Source: Macrostomum hystrix (Eukaryota > Platyhelminthes > Macrostomidae). From it: a DNA stretch of 64,000 bases. Of the stretch, positions 51,301 through 62,165 are shown in pieces; positions within the stretch are counted from its first letter, which is position 1; each line of letters opens with the position of its first letter. Position numbers and translations under genes: made by a program. The stretch covers positions 1,364,001 to 1,428,000 of the forward strand of contig CATNEN010000005.1 in NCBI GenBank assembly GCA_950097015.1. Reading direction: 5' to 3'. The notes beneath the pieces are model-generated. The model did no database searches. It was given only the letters and a program-made list of their open reading frames with translations, and was not told the origin of the DNA.

Positions 51301-54300
51301 GAGAGGAAGGAGAGGAAGGAGAGGAGGGAGAGGAGGGAGATCAGGGAGAGGAAGGAGAGGAGGGAGAGGAAGGAGAGGAAGGAGAGGAAGGAGAGGAAGG
51401 AGAGGAAGGAGATCAGGGAGATCAGGGAGATCAGGGAGATCAGGGAAAGTAAGGAGAGGAAGGAGAGGAGGGAGAAGAGAGAGAGGAGGGAGAGGAAATG
51501 AAAAAGGAACCATACCCAAGTCGAAGGAAAGTAGAGTCACATTACCATAAGGCGAGTGTTCTGTTAGAGACGTAGTGCATTTAATCCTTCATTTAGCTCG
51601 AAAACCGTTGCACTGATATAATAAATGATCCCGTAAGTCATCTCAACTAGTGATTAAACTAAGCCAAGCAGTGGCGAGAAGGGGGAATGTGGTATCGGTT
51701 GATGCGGTCCGTTTTGGTAGAATTCACACAGCTATAGGGAGATCCGGTATCAGAACAAACAGACACACGCCAGGATAATATCTGACAGGCGCTTGATGGA
51801 GGTGCGTCAATCAGATGAAGGCGGGTTATTGCTACTTGTGTCGAAAATTTCTTTTGAATAGGATCAAGTGGGAATGACAATCGCTACCGTCGTGTTGTTT
51901 TCAAAGGATATCTTATTTTTCTGGGCAATTTCCCCCCCCCCCACTCAGAAATAGAAGGCGGAGGCTTCTGTGAATCAGGCGACAAAAAATAGTTTTTTTT
52001 GCAAAAGAATGTTTTTTAAAAGTCAGGAACAGTTTTTGTCTATTTAAATAGAAGCTTTTGTGTCTGGCTTTCACTCAATGATGGCTCTAATTTAGATTTA
52101 AGCGTTCTTTTAAAAACCTGAAGCATTTTGCTCCAAAACGGAAAGTGGATAATCGCCTTGTAGGGCTGTTTTAGCTAAAGGACTTCAAATTCTTACTTAT
52201 TTTCGGCCTAAACTGAGATGCCTGATGGGGCGCCTTTCTGCTTGGTTAAGGAGTGACTGATGGGGAGTGACTGATGGAGAGTGACTGATGGGGAGTGACT
52301 GATGGGGAGTGACTGATGGGTAGTGACTGATGGAGAGTGACTGATGGGGTGTGATTGATGGGAGTGACTGATGGGTAGTGACTGATGGAGAGTGACTGAT
52401 GGGTAGTGACTGATGGAGAGTGACTGATGGGGAGTGACTGATTGGGAGTGACTGATGGAGAGTGACTGATGGGGAGTGACTGATGGGGAGTGACTGATGG
52501 GTAGTGACTGATGGGGAGTGACTGATGGGGTGTGACTGATGGGTAGTGACTGATTGGGAGTGACTGATGGGAGTGACTGATGGGAGTGACTGATGGGGAG
52601 TGGTGATGGGGAGTGACTGATGGGGAGTGACTGATGGGGAGTGACTGATGGGGAGTGACTGATGGGGAGTGACTGATGGGGAGTGACTGATGGGAGTGAC
52701 TGATGGGGAGTGACTGATGGGGAGTGACTGATGGGTAGTGACTGATGGGTAGTGACTGATGGGTAGTGACTGATGGGGAGTGACTGATGGGAGTGACTGA
52801 TGGGAGTGACTGATGGGGAGTGACTGATGGGGAGTGACTGATGGGGAGTGACTGATGGGAGTGACTGATCGGAGTGACTGATGGGGAGTGACTGATGGGG
52901 AGTGGTGATGGGGAGTGACTGATGGAGAGTGACTGATGGGGTGTGACTGATGGGAGTGACTGATGGGAGTGACTGATGGGGAGTGACTGATGGGGAGTGA
53001 CTGATAGGGAGTGACTGAAGTATAGTAAGCAGATCCTGTTTTACAAAGGAGGCCAGCAGACGGAATTGCAAGCAGGCGCTCACAAACCGCACTTTGAGTC
53101 GGCAGAGCAGAAAACAACAAAGAGAATTTGCTCCCCTAGTAGTATCAGCAACTGCAACCGAGGGTTACCAACCTGATTCTTCCATTTTCAACAGCCAGTA
53201 GGCGCTCATTGTCCCGCAGCACACTGTTGATTGTCAACAGCTCCTGATTTGCAGTCTGTTCTGGAACTCGGCCCTCAGCAGCGGCTGTGTATCGATTAGC
53301 GGCACTTGACCAACCTTTTCGTATTCTAAAACGTTATTTTTATAGACTGGCTTCGTTAAAATTGAGTGCTTTGTGTAACCAGCACCTAATAAGTTAACAA
53401 CAAGAACCTGTAGGTTCTGCTAAGAAGCTATAGAAAATTTGGCCTACTATAGTATGTACTGGGTGAGTTGCAGAGAAAGTCTACTAGAAATGGCTGATTA
53501 ATTGAAGTCTCCGCATGTGATCAATACCATTGCGCTGTTGTGGTTCTGTGTTACTGCTGTGTACACTTGTTAGACTAATAAATAGCATCAGTTGGAAGAA
53601 AGCTATCATTTTGGAAAATAGTTGCATCAGTTATATAAGTTAGATACTTCAAGACACGAATACTTGTTAGACAAGAATACTTGTTAGACAAGAAGACTTG
53701 TTACAAAAAAGACTTGTTAGAAAAAATACATGTTAGACAGGAAGGAACATCTGTTAGACAGGAAGGAACATCTGTTAGACAGGAATGAATATCTGTTAGA
53801 CAGGTAGGAACATCTGTTACACGTGTAGGAACATCTGTTAGACAGGAATGAATATTTGTTAGACAGGAAGCAACATCTGTTAGACAGGATGGAACATCTG
53901 TTAGACAGGAAGCGAAATCTGTTAGACAGGAAGCAACATCTGTTAGACAGGATGGAACATCTGTTAGACAGGAATGAATATCTGTTAGACAGGAAGCAAC
54001 ATATGTTAGACAGGTAGGAACATCTGTTAGACAGGTAGGAACATCTGTTAGACAGGAATGGAAAACCTGTTAGACAGGAATGAATATCTGTTAGACAGGT
54101 AGGAACATCTGTTAGACAGGTAGGAACATCTGTTAGACAGGAAGGAACACCTGTTAGACAAGTAGGAACATCTGTTAGACAGGTTCTCTACCTGTTAGAC
54201 AGGTAGGAACATCTGTGAGACAGGTAGGAACATCTGTTAGACAGGTAGGAACATCTGTTAGACAGGTAGGAACATCTGTTAGACAGGTTCTCTACCTGTT

Positions 54301-57109
54301 AGACAGGTAGGAACACCTGTTAGACAGGTAGGAACATCTGTTAGACAGGTAGGAACATCTGTTAGACAGGATGGAACATCTGTTAGACAGGAAGCAACAT
54401 ATATTAGACAGGTAGGAACATCTGTTAGACAGGTAGGAACATCTGTTAGACAGGAATGGAAAACCTGTTAGACAGGAATGAATATCTGTTAGACAGGTAG
54501 GAACATCTGTTAGACAGGTAGGAACATCTGTTAGACAGGAAGGAACACCTGTTAGACAAGTAGGAACATCTGTTAGACAGGTTCTCTACCTGTTAGACAG
54601 GTAGGAACATCTGTTAGACAGGTAGGAACATCTGTTAGACAGGTAGGAACATCTGTTAGACAGGTAGGAACATCTGTTAGACAGGTTCTCTACCTGTTAG
54701 ACAGGTAGGAACATCTGTTAGACAGGTAGGAACATCTGTTAGACAGGTAGGAACATCTGTTAGACAGGTAGGAACATCTGTTAGACAGGTTCTCTACCTG
54801 TTAGACAGGTAGGAACATCTGTTAGACAGGTAGGAACATCTGTTAGACAGGTAGGAACATCTGTTAGACAGGTAGGAACATCTGTTAGACAGGTAGGAAC
54901 ATCTGTTAGACAGGTAGGAACATCTGTTAGACAGGAAGGAACACCTGTTAGACAAGTAGGAACATCTGTTAGACAGGTTCTCTACCTGTTAGACATCTGT
55001 TAGACAGGTAGGAACATCTGTTAGACAGGTAGGAACATCTGTTAGACAGGTAGGAACATCTGTTAGACAGGTAGGAACATCTGTTAGACAGGTAGGAACA
55101 TCTGTTAGACAGGTTCTCTACCTGTTAGACAGGTAGGAACACCTGTTAGACAGGTAGGAACATCTGTTAGACAGGTAGGAACATCTGTTAGACAGGTAGG
55201 AACATCTGTTAGACAGGTAGGAACATCTGTTAGACAGGTAGGAACATCTGTTAGATAGGTAGGAACATCTGTTAGACAGGTAGGAACATCTGTTAGACAG
55301 GTTCTCTACCTGTTAGACAGGTAGGAACACCTGTTAGACAGGTAGGAACATCTGTTAGACAGGTAGGAACATCTGTTAGACAGGTAGGAACATCTGTTAG
55401 ACAGGTAGGAACATCTTTTAGACAGGTAGGAACATCTGTTAGACAGGTTCTCTACCTGTTAGACAGGTAGGAACATCTGTTAGACAGGTAGGAACATCTG
55501 TTAGACAGGTAGGAACATCTGTTAGACAGGTTCTCTACCTGTTAGACAGGTAGGAACATCTGTTAGACAAGAAGGAACATCCGATAGACTGTTATCGAAA
55601 AGGAACAATATGCCTATCATGCTTGAATGGAAAACTGTGTCAAGAAACTTAAGCACGCGAAAAGCCGTACCCTGTTCGCACAAGTGCGAACTTTTCGCTA
55701 AGTTGAGTGCTATTGCTAATGATATTTGCTTTTTTGCGTTAAAAGTCGAATTTCGACCGAGAAAGTGAGAGCCACCGAAAATTAGAAATCGTTTTCTTTT
55801 CACAAGCAAAAGAATAAAAAAACCGATGATGCAGACAAGATACGCTTGTTAAGCTATTCTATTAGGTGCGATTCGAATCGAAACTTAAAACCTTTGTAAA
55901 GTGCAAGTCTAACAGGTTCTATATCTGTTAGACAGGTTCTCTAACTGTTAGACAGGTTCTTGACCTGTTAGATAGGTTCTCTATCTGTTAGATAGGTTCT
56001 TGACCTGTTGGACAGGTTCTCTATCTGTCAGACAGGTTCTCTATCTGTCAGACAGGTTCTCTATCCGTCAGACAGGTTCTCTATTCTGTCAGACAGGTTC
56101 TCTATTCTGTCAGACAGGTTCTCTATCTGTCAGACAGGTTCTCTATCTGTCAGACAGGTTCTCTATCTGTCAGACAGGTTCTCTATCTGTCAGACAGGTT
56201 CTCTATCTGTCAGACAGGTTCTCTATCTGTCAGACAGGTTCTCTACCTGTTAGACAGGTTCTTGACTTGTTAGACAGGTTCTCTATCTGTCAGACAGGTT
56301 CTCTATCTGTCAGACAGGTTCTCTGTCTGTCAGACAGGTTCTCTATCTGTCAGACAGGTTCTCTACCTGTTAGACAGGTTCTCTAATTGTTAGACAGGTT
56401 CTCTAGTTGTTAGACAGGTTCTCTACCTGTTAGACAGGTTCTCTATCTGTTAGACAGGTTCTCTACCTGTTAGACAGGTTCTCTACCTGTTAGACAGGTT
56501 CTCTAGTTGTTAGACAGGTTCTCTAGTTGTTAGACAGGTTCTCTAGTTGTTAGACAGGTTCTCTAGTTGTTAGACAGGTTCTCTAGTTGTTAGACAGGTT
56601 CTCTAGTTGTTAGACAGGTTCTCTAGTTGTTAGACAGGTTCTCTAGTTGTTAGACAGGTTCTCTAGTTGTTAGACAGGTTCTCTAGTTGTTAGACAGGTT
56701 CTCTAGTTGTTAGACAGGTTCTCTAGTTGTTAGAAAGGTTCTCTAGTTGTTAGACAGGTGCCCTTTCATGCATTTATCCTCAATGCCAATTGTTGTTTTC
56801 ACATAATCATCAGAGTGTGCTAAATTGGCTACATCAATTTTTCGCAAAGCACAAAACGCGAAACACAATGTGTATTGTTAATGGACCGTTTTGCATTCAG
56901 GTTTGCTAGTTTTTTTCCAGAATGCGACGATATTTTTAAATTGAAATTTGCACAGCTACCTAGCGAATTAACTGGTCTTTTGTGTCTAAGCAAGGTTTCC
57001 TCAGAGAAAAACAATGGAATAATGATGCAGTAACGATGCGGTTGTTAAGCACTCACTTGGAACGAAGGCACAACTGTCTGTCGGATGGGCAGGGCCAATG
57101 ATTCCACAT
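39323..57109 (-). CDS. RPH3A: Rabphilin-3A-like Rab effector, complete (13 exons, 624 aa)
   Basis: Exons in transcript order: 57109-57057, 53325-53173, 50631-50466, 50380-50240, 49724-49592, 47695-47486, 47112-47047, 46964-46601, 45922-45796, 45085-44925, 44842-44761, 40408-40312, 39444-39323; phases agree at every junction and the sum is 1875 nt. Vesicle protein that binds Rab3/Rab27 and membranes in regulated exocytosis. Residues 1-125 form the Rab-binding start ([38 protein letters not shown]). A FYVE-like zinc finger follows at about 90-175 ([29 protein letters not shown], then [13 protein letters not shown]). After a linker come C2A at about 340-470 ([29 protein letters not shown]) and C2B at about 480-615 ([28 protein letters not shown]). 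The Ca-binding aspartates are present in both C2 domains. The zinc finger plus the order of domains excludes synaptotagmin and Doc2. Oddities: a roughly 20-residue insertion before the last CxxC, and a short C-terminus. Confidence 0.94.
39455..40165. repeat. Minisatellite of GGGAGTGACAGATATAGG type, rabphilin last intron
   Basis: Alternating TGACAGATATAGGGG, TGACAGTTATTGGGAG and TGACAGATGTTGGGAG blocks; starts about 10 bp from the acceptor of the last exon (39445). Confidence 0.92.
40432..44690. repeat. 21 bp minisatellite, 4.3 kb, rabphilin intron between C2B exons
   Basis: About 200 copies of a 21 bp unit: AAAGAGTGACAGAATTGAAT plus A, alternating with a CAAAT variant. It starts about 25 bp from the splice acceptor (40409) and reaches to about 70 bp from the donor (44760). 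A block of about 968 bp is duplicated within it (see findings). It is the largest array in the window. Confidence 0.97.
46340..50150 (-). repeat. Dispersed intronic motif pair in rabphilin (CTATTTTTAG ... GTGAGGTGG)
   Basis: In transcript orientation ATTCTATTTTTAGAAA recurs at about 50131, 50048, 47352, 47299, 47236, 46432 and 46351. It alternates with GGCGTGAGGTGGG at about 50102, 47333, 47280 and 46400. It occurs in three separate introns, in the same order and with 10-40 bp between the two parts. Not tandem and not part of any exon. Confidence 0.6.
48503..48843. repeat. (CACT)n / (ACTC)n tetranucleotide array
   Basis: About 85 copies of the tetranucleotide with occasional ATTC, in the rabphilin intron between the zinc finger and C2A exons. 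A (CA)n tract lies at 48117-48137. 47696-48500 and 48850-49590 are otherwise unique. Confidence 0.97.
50780..51500. repeat. 36 bp purine-only minisatellite, rabphilin intron 2
   Basis: Plus strand GATCAGGGAGAGGAAGTAGA plus GGAGGGAGAGGAGGGA, strictly purine apart from the TC of GATC; starts about 150 bp from the acceptor of exon 3 (50632). Confidence 0.95.
51501..52244. other. Unique part of rabphilin intron 2
   Basis: No array, no mobile element signature and no exon compatible with rabphilin; a minus-strand frame at 51659-51880 has no family match and is not needed by the gene model. Confidence 0.5.
52245..53020. repeat. 14 bp minisatellite, rabphilin intron 2
   Basis: About 55 copies of GACTGATGGGGAGT with GAGAGT, GGTAGT and GGAGT variants; ends about 150 bp before the donor of exon 2 (53172). 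Confidence 0.94.
53650..55575. repeat. 21 bp minisatellite with hairpin core, rabphilin intron 1
   Basis: About 90 copies of a 21 bp unit (AGGAACATCTGTTAGACAGG plus T); every few units ACCTGTTAGACAGGT occurs, a perfect inverted repeat with a 3-base loop. TTCTCT-containing units recur at a multi-unit spacing. Confidence 0.95.
55576..55904. other. Unique spacer between two related arrays, rabphilin intron 1
   Basis: About 330 bp without repeats; a minus-strand frame here (part of 55522-55809) shows no domain and is not supported as coding. Confidence 0.45.
55905..56758. repeat. 20 bp minisatellite related to the 21 bp array, rabphilin intron 1
   Basis: Units TCTCTATCTGTCAGACAGGT, then TCTCTAGTTGTTAGACAGGT in a very uniform second block (56505-56750). 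Shares the GTTAGACAGGT core with the arrays at 53650 and 57985. Confidence 0.95.
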
Positions 57110-57696
57110 CTTCCTATCTCTCTCTCTCGTGTTTTTTACGTCCGAATTGTCTGCTTCTGCAGTGGGGTCTAGAAAATTGCTTTTCCGTCTTGTCTTGTCA
57201 AGGGCCGATTCAGTCAGCGAAGTCGTTTATCAAGTCGTTTCAGGAAATTTGCTGCTACTTATTACTTATTTTTTTCCGTCGACTCGCTTGTACGAGCCGT
57301 AGTTCTATGATTTCCTCTAGTGGAAAAGCATATTGCCTTCTAGACTCAGAAGCGGTATTTGGCGATAAGAAGAAGTGCCTAGATAAGCTGGTTCGTACAC
57401 TCACCCAATAAGTTGGTCAGTAAGGAGCTCAGTAAAGATTCGGTTTTGTCACAATTGCCATACGGTGAATCTACCCTGAAATTGTACAATAGAATAATAA
57501 TTATTATTTACTAGGCTGTCGCGTGAAATATTTTCATCTGTACATCGGCATCGTCTGGTTATCAGTAGAAATACAACTAACTGGGGAAACACCACGGGGT
57601 ATTTCAAATACCCACTGCCTAATACTTCACGATGGCTTCCAAACTGGATGACCGATTTTTTTTAAAAGTCCATAATAATAATTAATTATTTATTAC

Positions 57697-57980
57697 ACCT
57701 GCCCCAATCGGGCCAGATGTGCAGCCGACAGCACAGCCGCAGCTATTGCGCGGCGCATCTGAAGGCTGAAGGTATTCGTACGGCTGTTCAGTCCATGGAC
57801 TGGGGGGACGCTCCACCCACCTCCAATTATCCCAGCTGATGCTGGTACCAGCTGGGTGAACTGAAGCAAAGCAGAGTTAAGTGTCTTGCTAAAGGACACA
57901 AATTGTTCCAGTGGAGTCGGGAATCGAACCCCCGACCTTGAAGTCGTGAGTCCGGCGCTCTAACCACTCGGCTCTAACCA
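57697..57980 (-). mobile_element. tRNA-derived SINE, copy 3 (longest)
   Basis: On the minus strand: tRNA-like head with GAGTGGTTAGAGCGCC (box A) and GGTTCGATTCCCGACTC (box B), then ACAATTTGTGTCC, CAGTTCACCCAGCTGG, CAGTCCATGGACTGAACAGC, and a tail CATCTGGCCCGATTGGGGCA ending in AT-rich TAATAAATAA. Located between the rabphilin and neuropeptide genes. Confidence 0.85.
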
Positions 57981-57984
57981 CTGT

Positions 57985-58285
57985 ACCTGTTAGACACTTT
58001 CTATACCTGTTAGACACTTTCTATACCTGTTAGACACTTTCTATACCTGTTAGACACTTTCTATACCTGTTAGACACTTCCTATACCTGTTAGACACTTT
58101 CTATACCTGTTAGACACTTCCTATACCTGTTAGACACTTTCTATACCTGTTAGACACTTTCTATACCCGTAAGACAGCTTCTATACCTGTTAGACAGGTT
58201 CTCTACCAGTTAGTCAGCTTCTATACCTGTTAGACAGGTTCTCTACCAGTTAGACAGATTCTATACCAGTTACACAGGTTCTCGA
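57985..58285. repeat. 20 bp minisatellite upstream of neuropeptide gene
   Basis: About 15 copies of TCTATACCTGTTAGACACTT, the later ones with ACAGGTTCTC. Third array with the CTGTTAGACA core; it abuts the SINE. Confidence 0.93.
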
Positions 58286-58733
58286 CCTGTTCCTGTTAGT
58301 TTCATGTTCTATTCCTGTTGGAGGCCATTAACTCAAGTATCAGCCCGAAGGACTCAATTGATGACCTTGACGATTAACTATTAATTTTTCAGTTCCACAG
58401 CTGTAGGGTATTTAGAATTCGCTGAAAAAAGCAAAGCAACAAAGCCAGGAACAATAGCCAACTATAACAATATAACAATAGTCAACTCCACTTGGCTGAG
58501 TTGAAATCAAAGGCCTAGAGTTCGCCAACTCTGAGCCAATCACCGATAAAATGCGTGTTCTATAATCTTAGTGACACTCGTCTCATCTTATTGGCTATAG
58601 CGGAGACCCGTTTGGGCATAGACTCAAGGACGGCTATATTGTTAGTCTCTGAGCAGATTATTCTATCCCTCTTTGCTGCTCTCACAGGTGCTGGTTCTGT
58701 ATCATTGGCTTCTGGGAAAACGAGCTAATTACA

Positions 58734-59097
58734 TATATTTGCATCGCTGCTTCCGATTTCAAGTCGTTCAGAAAAGGTGAGTTGTGAAGAATTGAGCAGT
58801 GCCAATAGTATGCGAGTATATTATTTGACATAGATAATTATAAGTAGCTGTTGATAGTTTCATCAAGTCAGAATTACATCTCACCTAGATATTATCTCTA
58901 GTTGAGATTGGCCAGGATACTGTGTCTTTCAGAAAGCAAATTGCAAGTTAGATAATGCGGGGGAAATTTTGCAATACAAAATGAACACTTTTTTAGTGTC
59001 AGAGAACAAATTTTTCATTTAAAAGCTCGATTTTTTGCAGACAAAACTACGCGGAAAACGAAACAGACGAGAGACTTGGCCCTAACAGGTAGAAAAC
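58734..59097 (+). promoter_or_regulatory. Putative promoter and spliced 5' UTR of neuropeptide gene
   Basis: TATATTT at 58734-58740, then a possible short 5' UTR exon ending in CAGAAAAG|GTGAGTTG (58776/58777). A strong acceptor TTTTTTGCAG ends at 59040. The coding exon would then run 59041-59191. The acceptor could instead serve spliced-leader trans-splicing, which is known in flatworms. Confidence 0.4.
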
Positions 59098-59724
59098 ATG
59101 AGGACAACGATAATTTCATTGTGGCTGCTGTTAGTCACCATGCTGATTGCTTGCTGGAGCACCTCTGCTTTTGGTCAAGACGAGAAAATAGGTAAACATC
59201 AATAATAAACATGTTTGTCATTTTTTCTAAGCATTTTTAAAACAATGAGCGATTATACTTTGTCTAACATATTTGCATGAATAGGAACCGATGTTCAATA
59301 CGCTGAAGCGGTCCTGCCAAACGACTGGGATTCTGGGATCGAATCTGTAGTTCCGAGTGGATTCGGAAAGCGAGGCTACGCCAGATTCGGAAAACGCGGC
59401 TACGCCAGATTCGGAAAACGCGGCTACGCCAGATTCGGAAAACGCGGCTACGCCAGATTCGGAAAACGCGGCTACGCCAGATTCGGAAAGCGAGGCTACG
59501 CCAGATTCGGAAAACGCGGCTACGCCAGATTCGGAAAGCGAGGCTACGCCAGATTCGGAAAGCGAGGCTACGCCAGATTCGGAAAACGCGGCTACGCCAG
59601 ATTCGGAAAGCGAGGCTACGCCAGATTCGGAAAACGCGGCTACGCCAGATTCGGAAAACGTGATTCGGAAATGCCTGCCAACGAAGAGGCGCTGATGATT
59701 GACATTCCAAGTTACATTGTTTAA
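59098..59724 (+). CDS. RFamide neuropeptide precursor, 12 x GYARF-amide
   Basis: Exons 59098-59191 and 59285-59724, 534 nt, 177 aa; phase 1 junction G|GT...AG|GA. The N-terminus (MRTTIISLWLLLVTMLIACW) is a clear signal peptide. A spacer ends in VVPSGFGKR. Twelve uninterrupted copies of GYARFGKR (59374-59661) follow, then an acidic tail ending in SYIV. KR is the dibasic prohormone convertase site and the preceding G gives the C-terminal amide, so the mature product is GYARF-amide, released from dense-core vesicles to act on G protein-coupled receptors. It resembles flatworm GYIRF-amide with Ala for Ile. The 12 peptides are identical, while the KR codons alternate between AAACGC and AAGCGA. Whether VVPSGF-amide is also released is open. 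Confidence 0.95.
59374..59661 (+). repeat. Coding 24 bp repeat (12 units) of neuropeptide precursor
   Basis: Unit GGCTACGCCAGATTCGGAAA plus ACGC or GCGA. Variation is confined to the synonymous KR codons (units 5, 7, 8 and 10 carry AAGCGA; unit 12 AAACGT). Confidence 0.97.
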
Positions 59725-59809
59725 GACTCTTAAAGGCAGTGGACTATGAATGGCTTTTCCTATACGCATAATGGTCAGTTTAGTATCAAGCAAATCAGTC
59801 GCTAATTAA

Positions 59810-59815
59810 AATAAA
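59810..59815 (+). promoter_or_regulatory. Poly(A) signal AATAAA for neuropeptide gene
   Basis: AATAAA 86 bp after the stop codon, ahead of the next array. Confidence 0.6.
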
Positions 59816-59964
59816 AAAACGAACGGGCTGCACGCCTTTGACAATGGCCTGCTATGAGCTGTCGCAACATGCCAGTAAGGGCTCTCTTGTTGTATTTCTT
59901 AGAAATTTCTGAGCATCTTGATGTTTTGATTGAATGTATGAGCATGCATGATTAATGATAACCT

Positions 59965-62165
59965 TACATGAGGATCTGAATGTAAGTTTAGGATATTCCG
60001 ATCTGGGGATCTAAACTTGATTAGAAGGATAATCCTATCTAGGCAATTACAAGTAGATTTGAGAAGGCGATAATCCTATCTGGAAATCTGAATTTGAGTA
60101 GGGGATAATCCTATCTGAGGATCTAGATTTGAGAAGGCGATAATCCTATCTGGGGATCTAGATTTGAGAAGGCGATAATCCTATCTGAGGATCTAGATTT
60201 GAGTAGGGGATAATCCTATCTGGTGATCTAGATTTGAGAAGAGAATAATCCTATCTGGGGATCTAGATTTGAGCAGGGGATAGTCCTATCTGGAAATCTG
60301 AATTTGAGTAGGGGATAATCCTATCTGAGGATCTAGATTTGAGAAGGCGATAATCCTATCTGGGGATCTAGATTTGAGAAGGCGATAATCCTATCTGAGG
60401 ATCTAGATTTGAGTAGGGGATAATCCTATCTGGTGATCTAGATTTGAGAAGAGAATAATCCTATCTGGGGATCTAGATTTGAGCAGGGGATAGTCCTATC
60501 TGGGGATCTGGATTTGAGAATGGGATAATCCTATCTGAGGATCTAGATTTGAGTAGAGGATAATCCTATCTGGGGATCTGGATTTGAGAAGGCGATAATC
60601 CTATCTGGGGATCTAGATTTGAGTAGAGGATAATCCTATCTGGGGATCTAGATTTGAGAAGGCGATAATCCTATCTGGGGATCTAGATTTGAGCAGGAGA
60701 TAATCCTATCTGAGGATCTAGATTTGAGTAGGGGATAATCCAATCTGGGGATCTAGATTTGAGCAGGGGATAACCCTATCTGGGGATCAAGATTTGAGAA
60801 GGCGATAATCCTATCTGGGGATCTAGATTTGAGTAGGGGATAATCCTATCTGGGGATCTAGATTTGAGAAGAGAATAATCCTATCTGGGGATCTAGATTT
60901 GAGTAGGGGATAATCCTATCTGGGGATCTGGATTTGAGCACGGGATAACCCTATTTGAGGATCTAGATTTGAGTAGGGGATAATCCTATCTGGGGATCTA
61001 GATTTGAGTAGGGGATAATCCTATCTAGGGATCTAGATTTGAGAAGAGAATAATCCTATCTGGGGATCTAGATTTGAGCAGGGGATAGTCCTATCTGGGG
61101 ATCTGGATTTGAGTAGGGGATAACCCTATTTGAGGATCTAGATTTGAGAATGGGATAATCCTATCTGAGGATCTAGATTTGAGTAGGGGATAATCCTATC
61201 TGGGGATCTAGAATTGAGCAGGGGATAACCCTATCTGGGGATCTAGATTTGAGTAGGGGATAATCCTATCTGGGGATCTAGATTTGAGAAGGTGATAATC
61301 CTATCTGGGGATCTAGATTTGAGCAGGGGATAATCCTATCTGGGGATCTAGATTTGAGCAGAGGATAGTCCTATCTGGGGATCTAGATTTGAGAATGGGA
61401 TAATCCTATCTGGGAATCAAGATTTGAGTAGGGGATAATCCAATCTGGGGATCTAGATTTGAGCAGGGGATAACCCTATCTGGGGATCAAGATTTGAGAA
61501 GGCGATAATCCTATCTGGGGATCTAGATTTGAGTAGGGGATAATCCTATCTGGGGATCTAGATTTGAGAAGAGAATAATCCTATCTGGGGATCTAGATTT
61601 GAGTAGGGGATAATCCTATCTGGGGATCTGGATTTGAGCACGGGATAACCCTATTTGAGGATCTAGATTTGAGTAGGGGATAATCCTATCTGGGGATCTA
61701 GATTTGAGTAGGGGATAATCCTATCTAGGGATCTAGATTTGAGAAGAGAATAATCCTATCTGGGGATCTAGATTTGAGCAGGGGATAGTCCTATCTGGGG
61801 ATCTGGATTTGAGTAGGGGATAACCCTATTTGAGGATCTAGATTTGAGAATGGGATAATCCTATCTGAGGATCTAGATTTGAGTAGGGGATAATCCTATC
61901 TGGGGATCTAGAATTGAGCAGGGGATAACCCTATCTGGGGATCTAGATTTGAGTAGGGGATAATCCTATCTGGGGATCTAGATTTGAGAAGGTGATAATC
62001 CTATCTGGGGATCTAGATTTGAGCAGGGGATAATCCTATCTGGGGATCTAGATTTGAGCAGAGGATAGTCCTATCTGGGGATCTAGATTTGAGAATGGGA
62101 TAATCCTATCTGGGAATCAAGATTTGAGCAGGGTATAATCCTATTTGGGGATCAAGATTTGAGAA
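59965..62165. repeat. 35 bp minisatellite with 700 bp higher-order repeat
   Basis: About 63 copies of GATAATCCTATCTGGGGATC plus TAGATTTGAGTAGGG. The pattern of variants at 60721-61420 is repeated at 61421-62120, an offset of exactly 700 bp or 20 units. Confidence 0.95.

Noticed and set aside
55522-55809. Minus-strand 95-codon frame with hydrophobic segments.
   Set aside because: Partly inside the 21 bp array and not compatible with the rabphilin model; no start context or domain.
53650-56758. Regularly spaced repeats that might suggest a CRISPR array.
   Set aside because: Direct head-to-tail units without unique spacers, in an intron of a eukaryotic gene; a minisatellite.
57085-57411. Plus-strand 108-codon frame.
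   Set aside because: It lies opposite rabphilin exon 1 (minus strand) and shows no domain; the minus-strand exon fits the rabphilin N-terminus and the splice phase.
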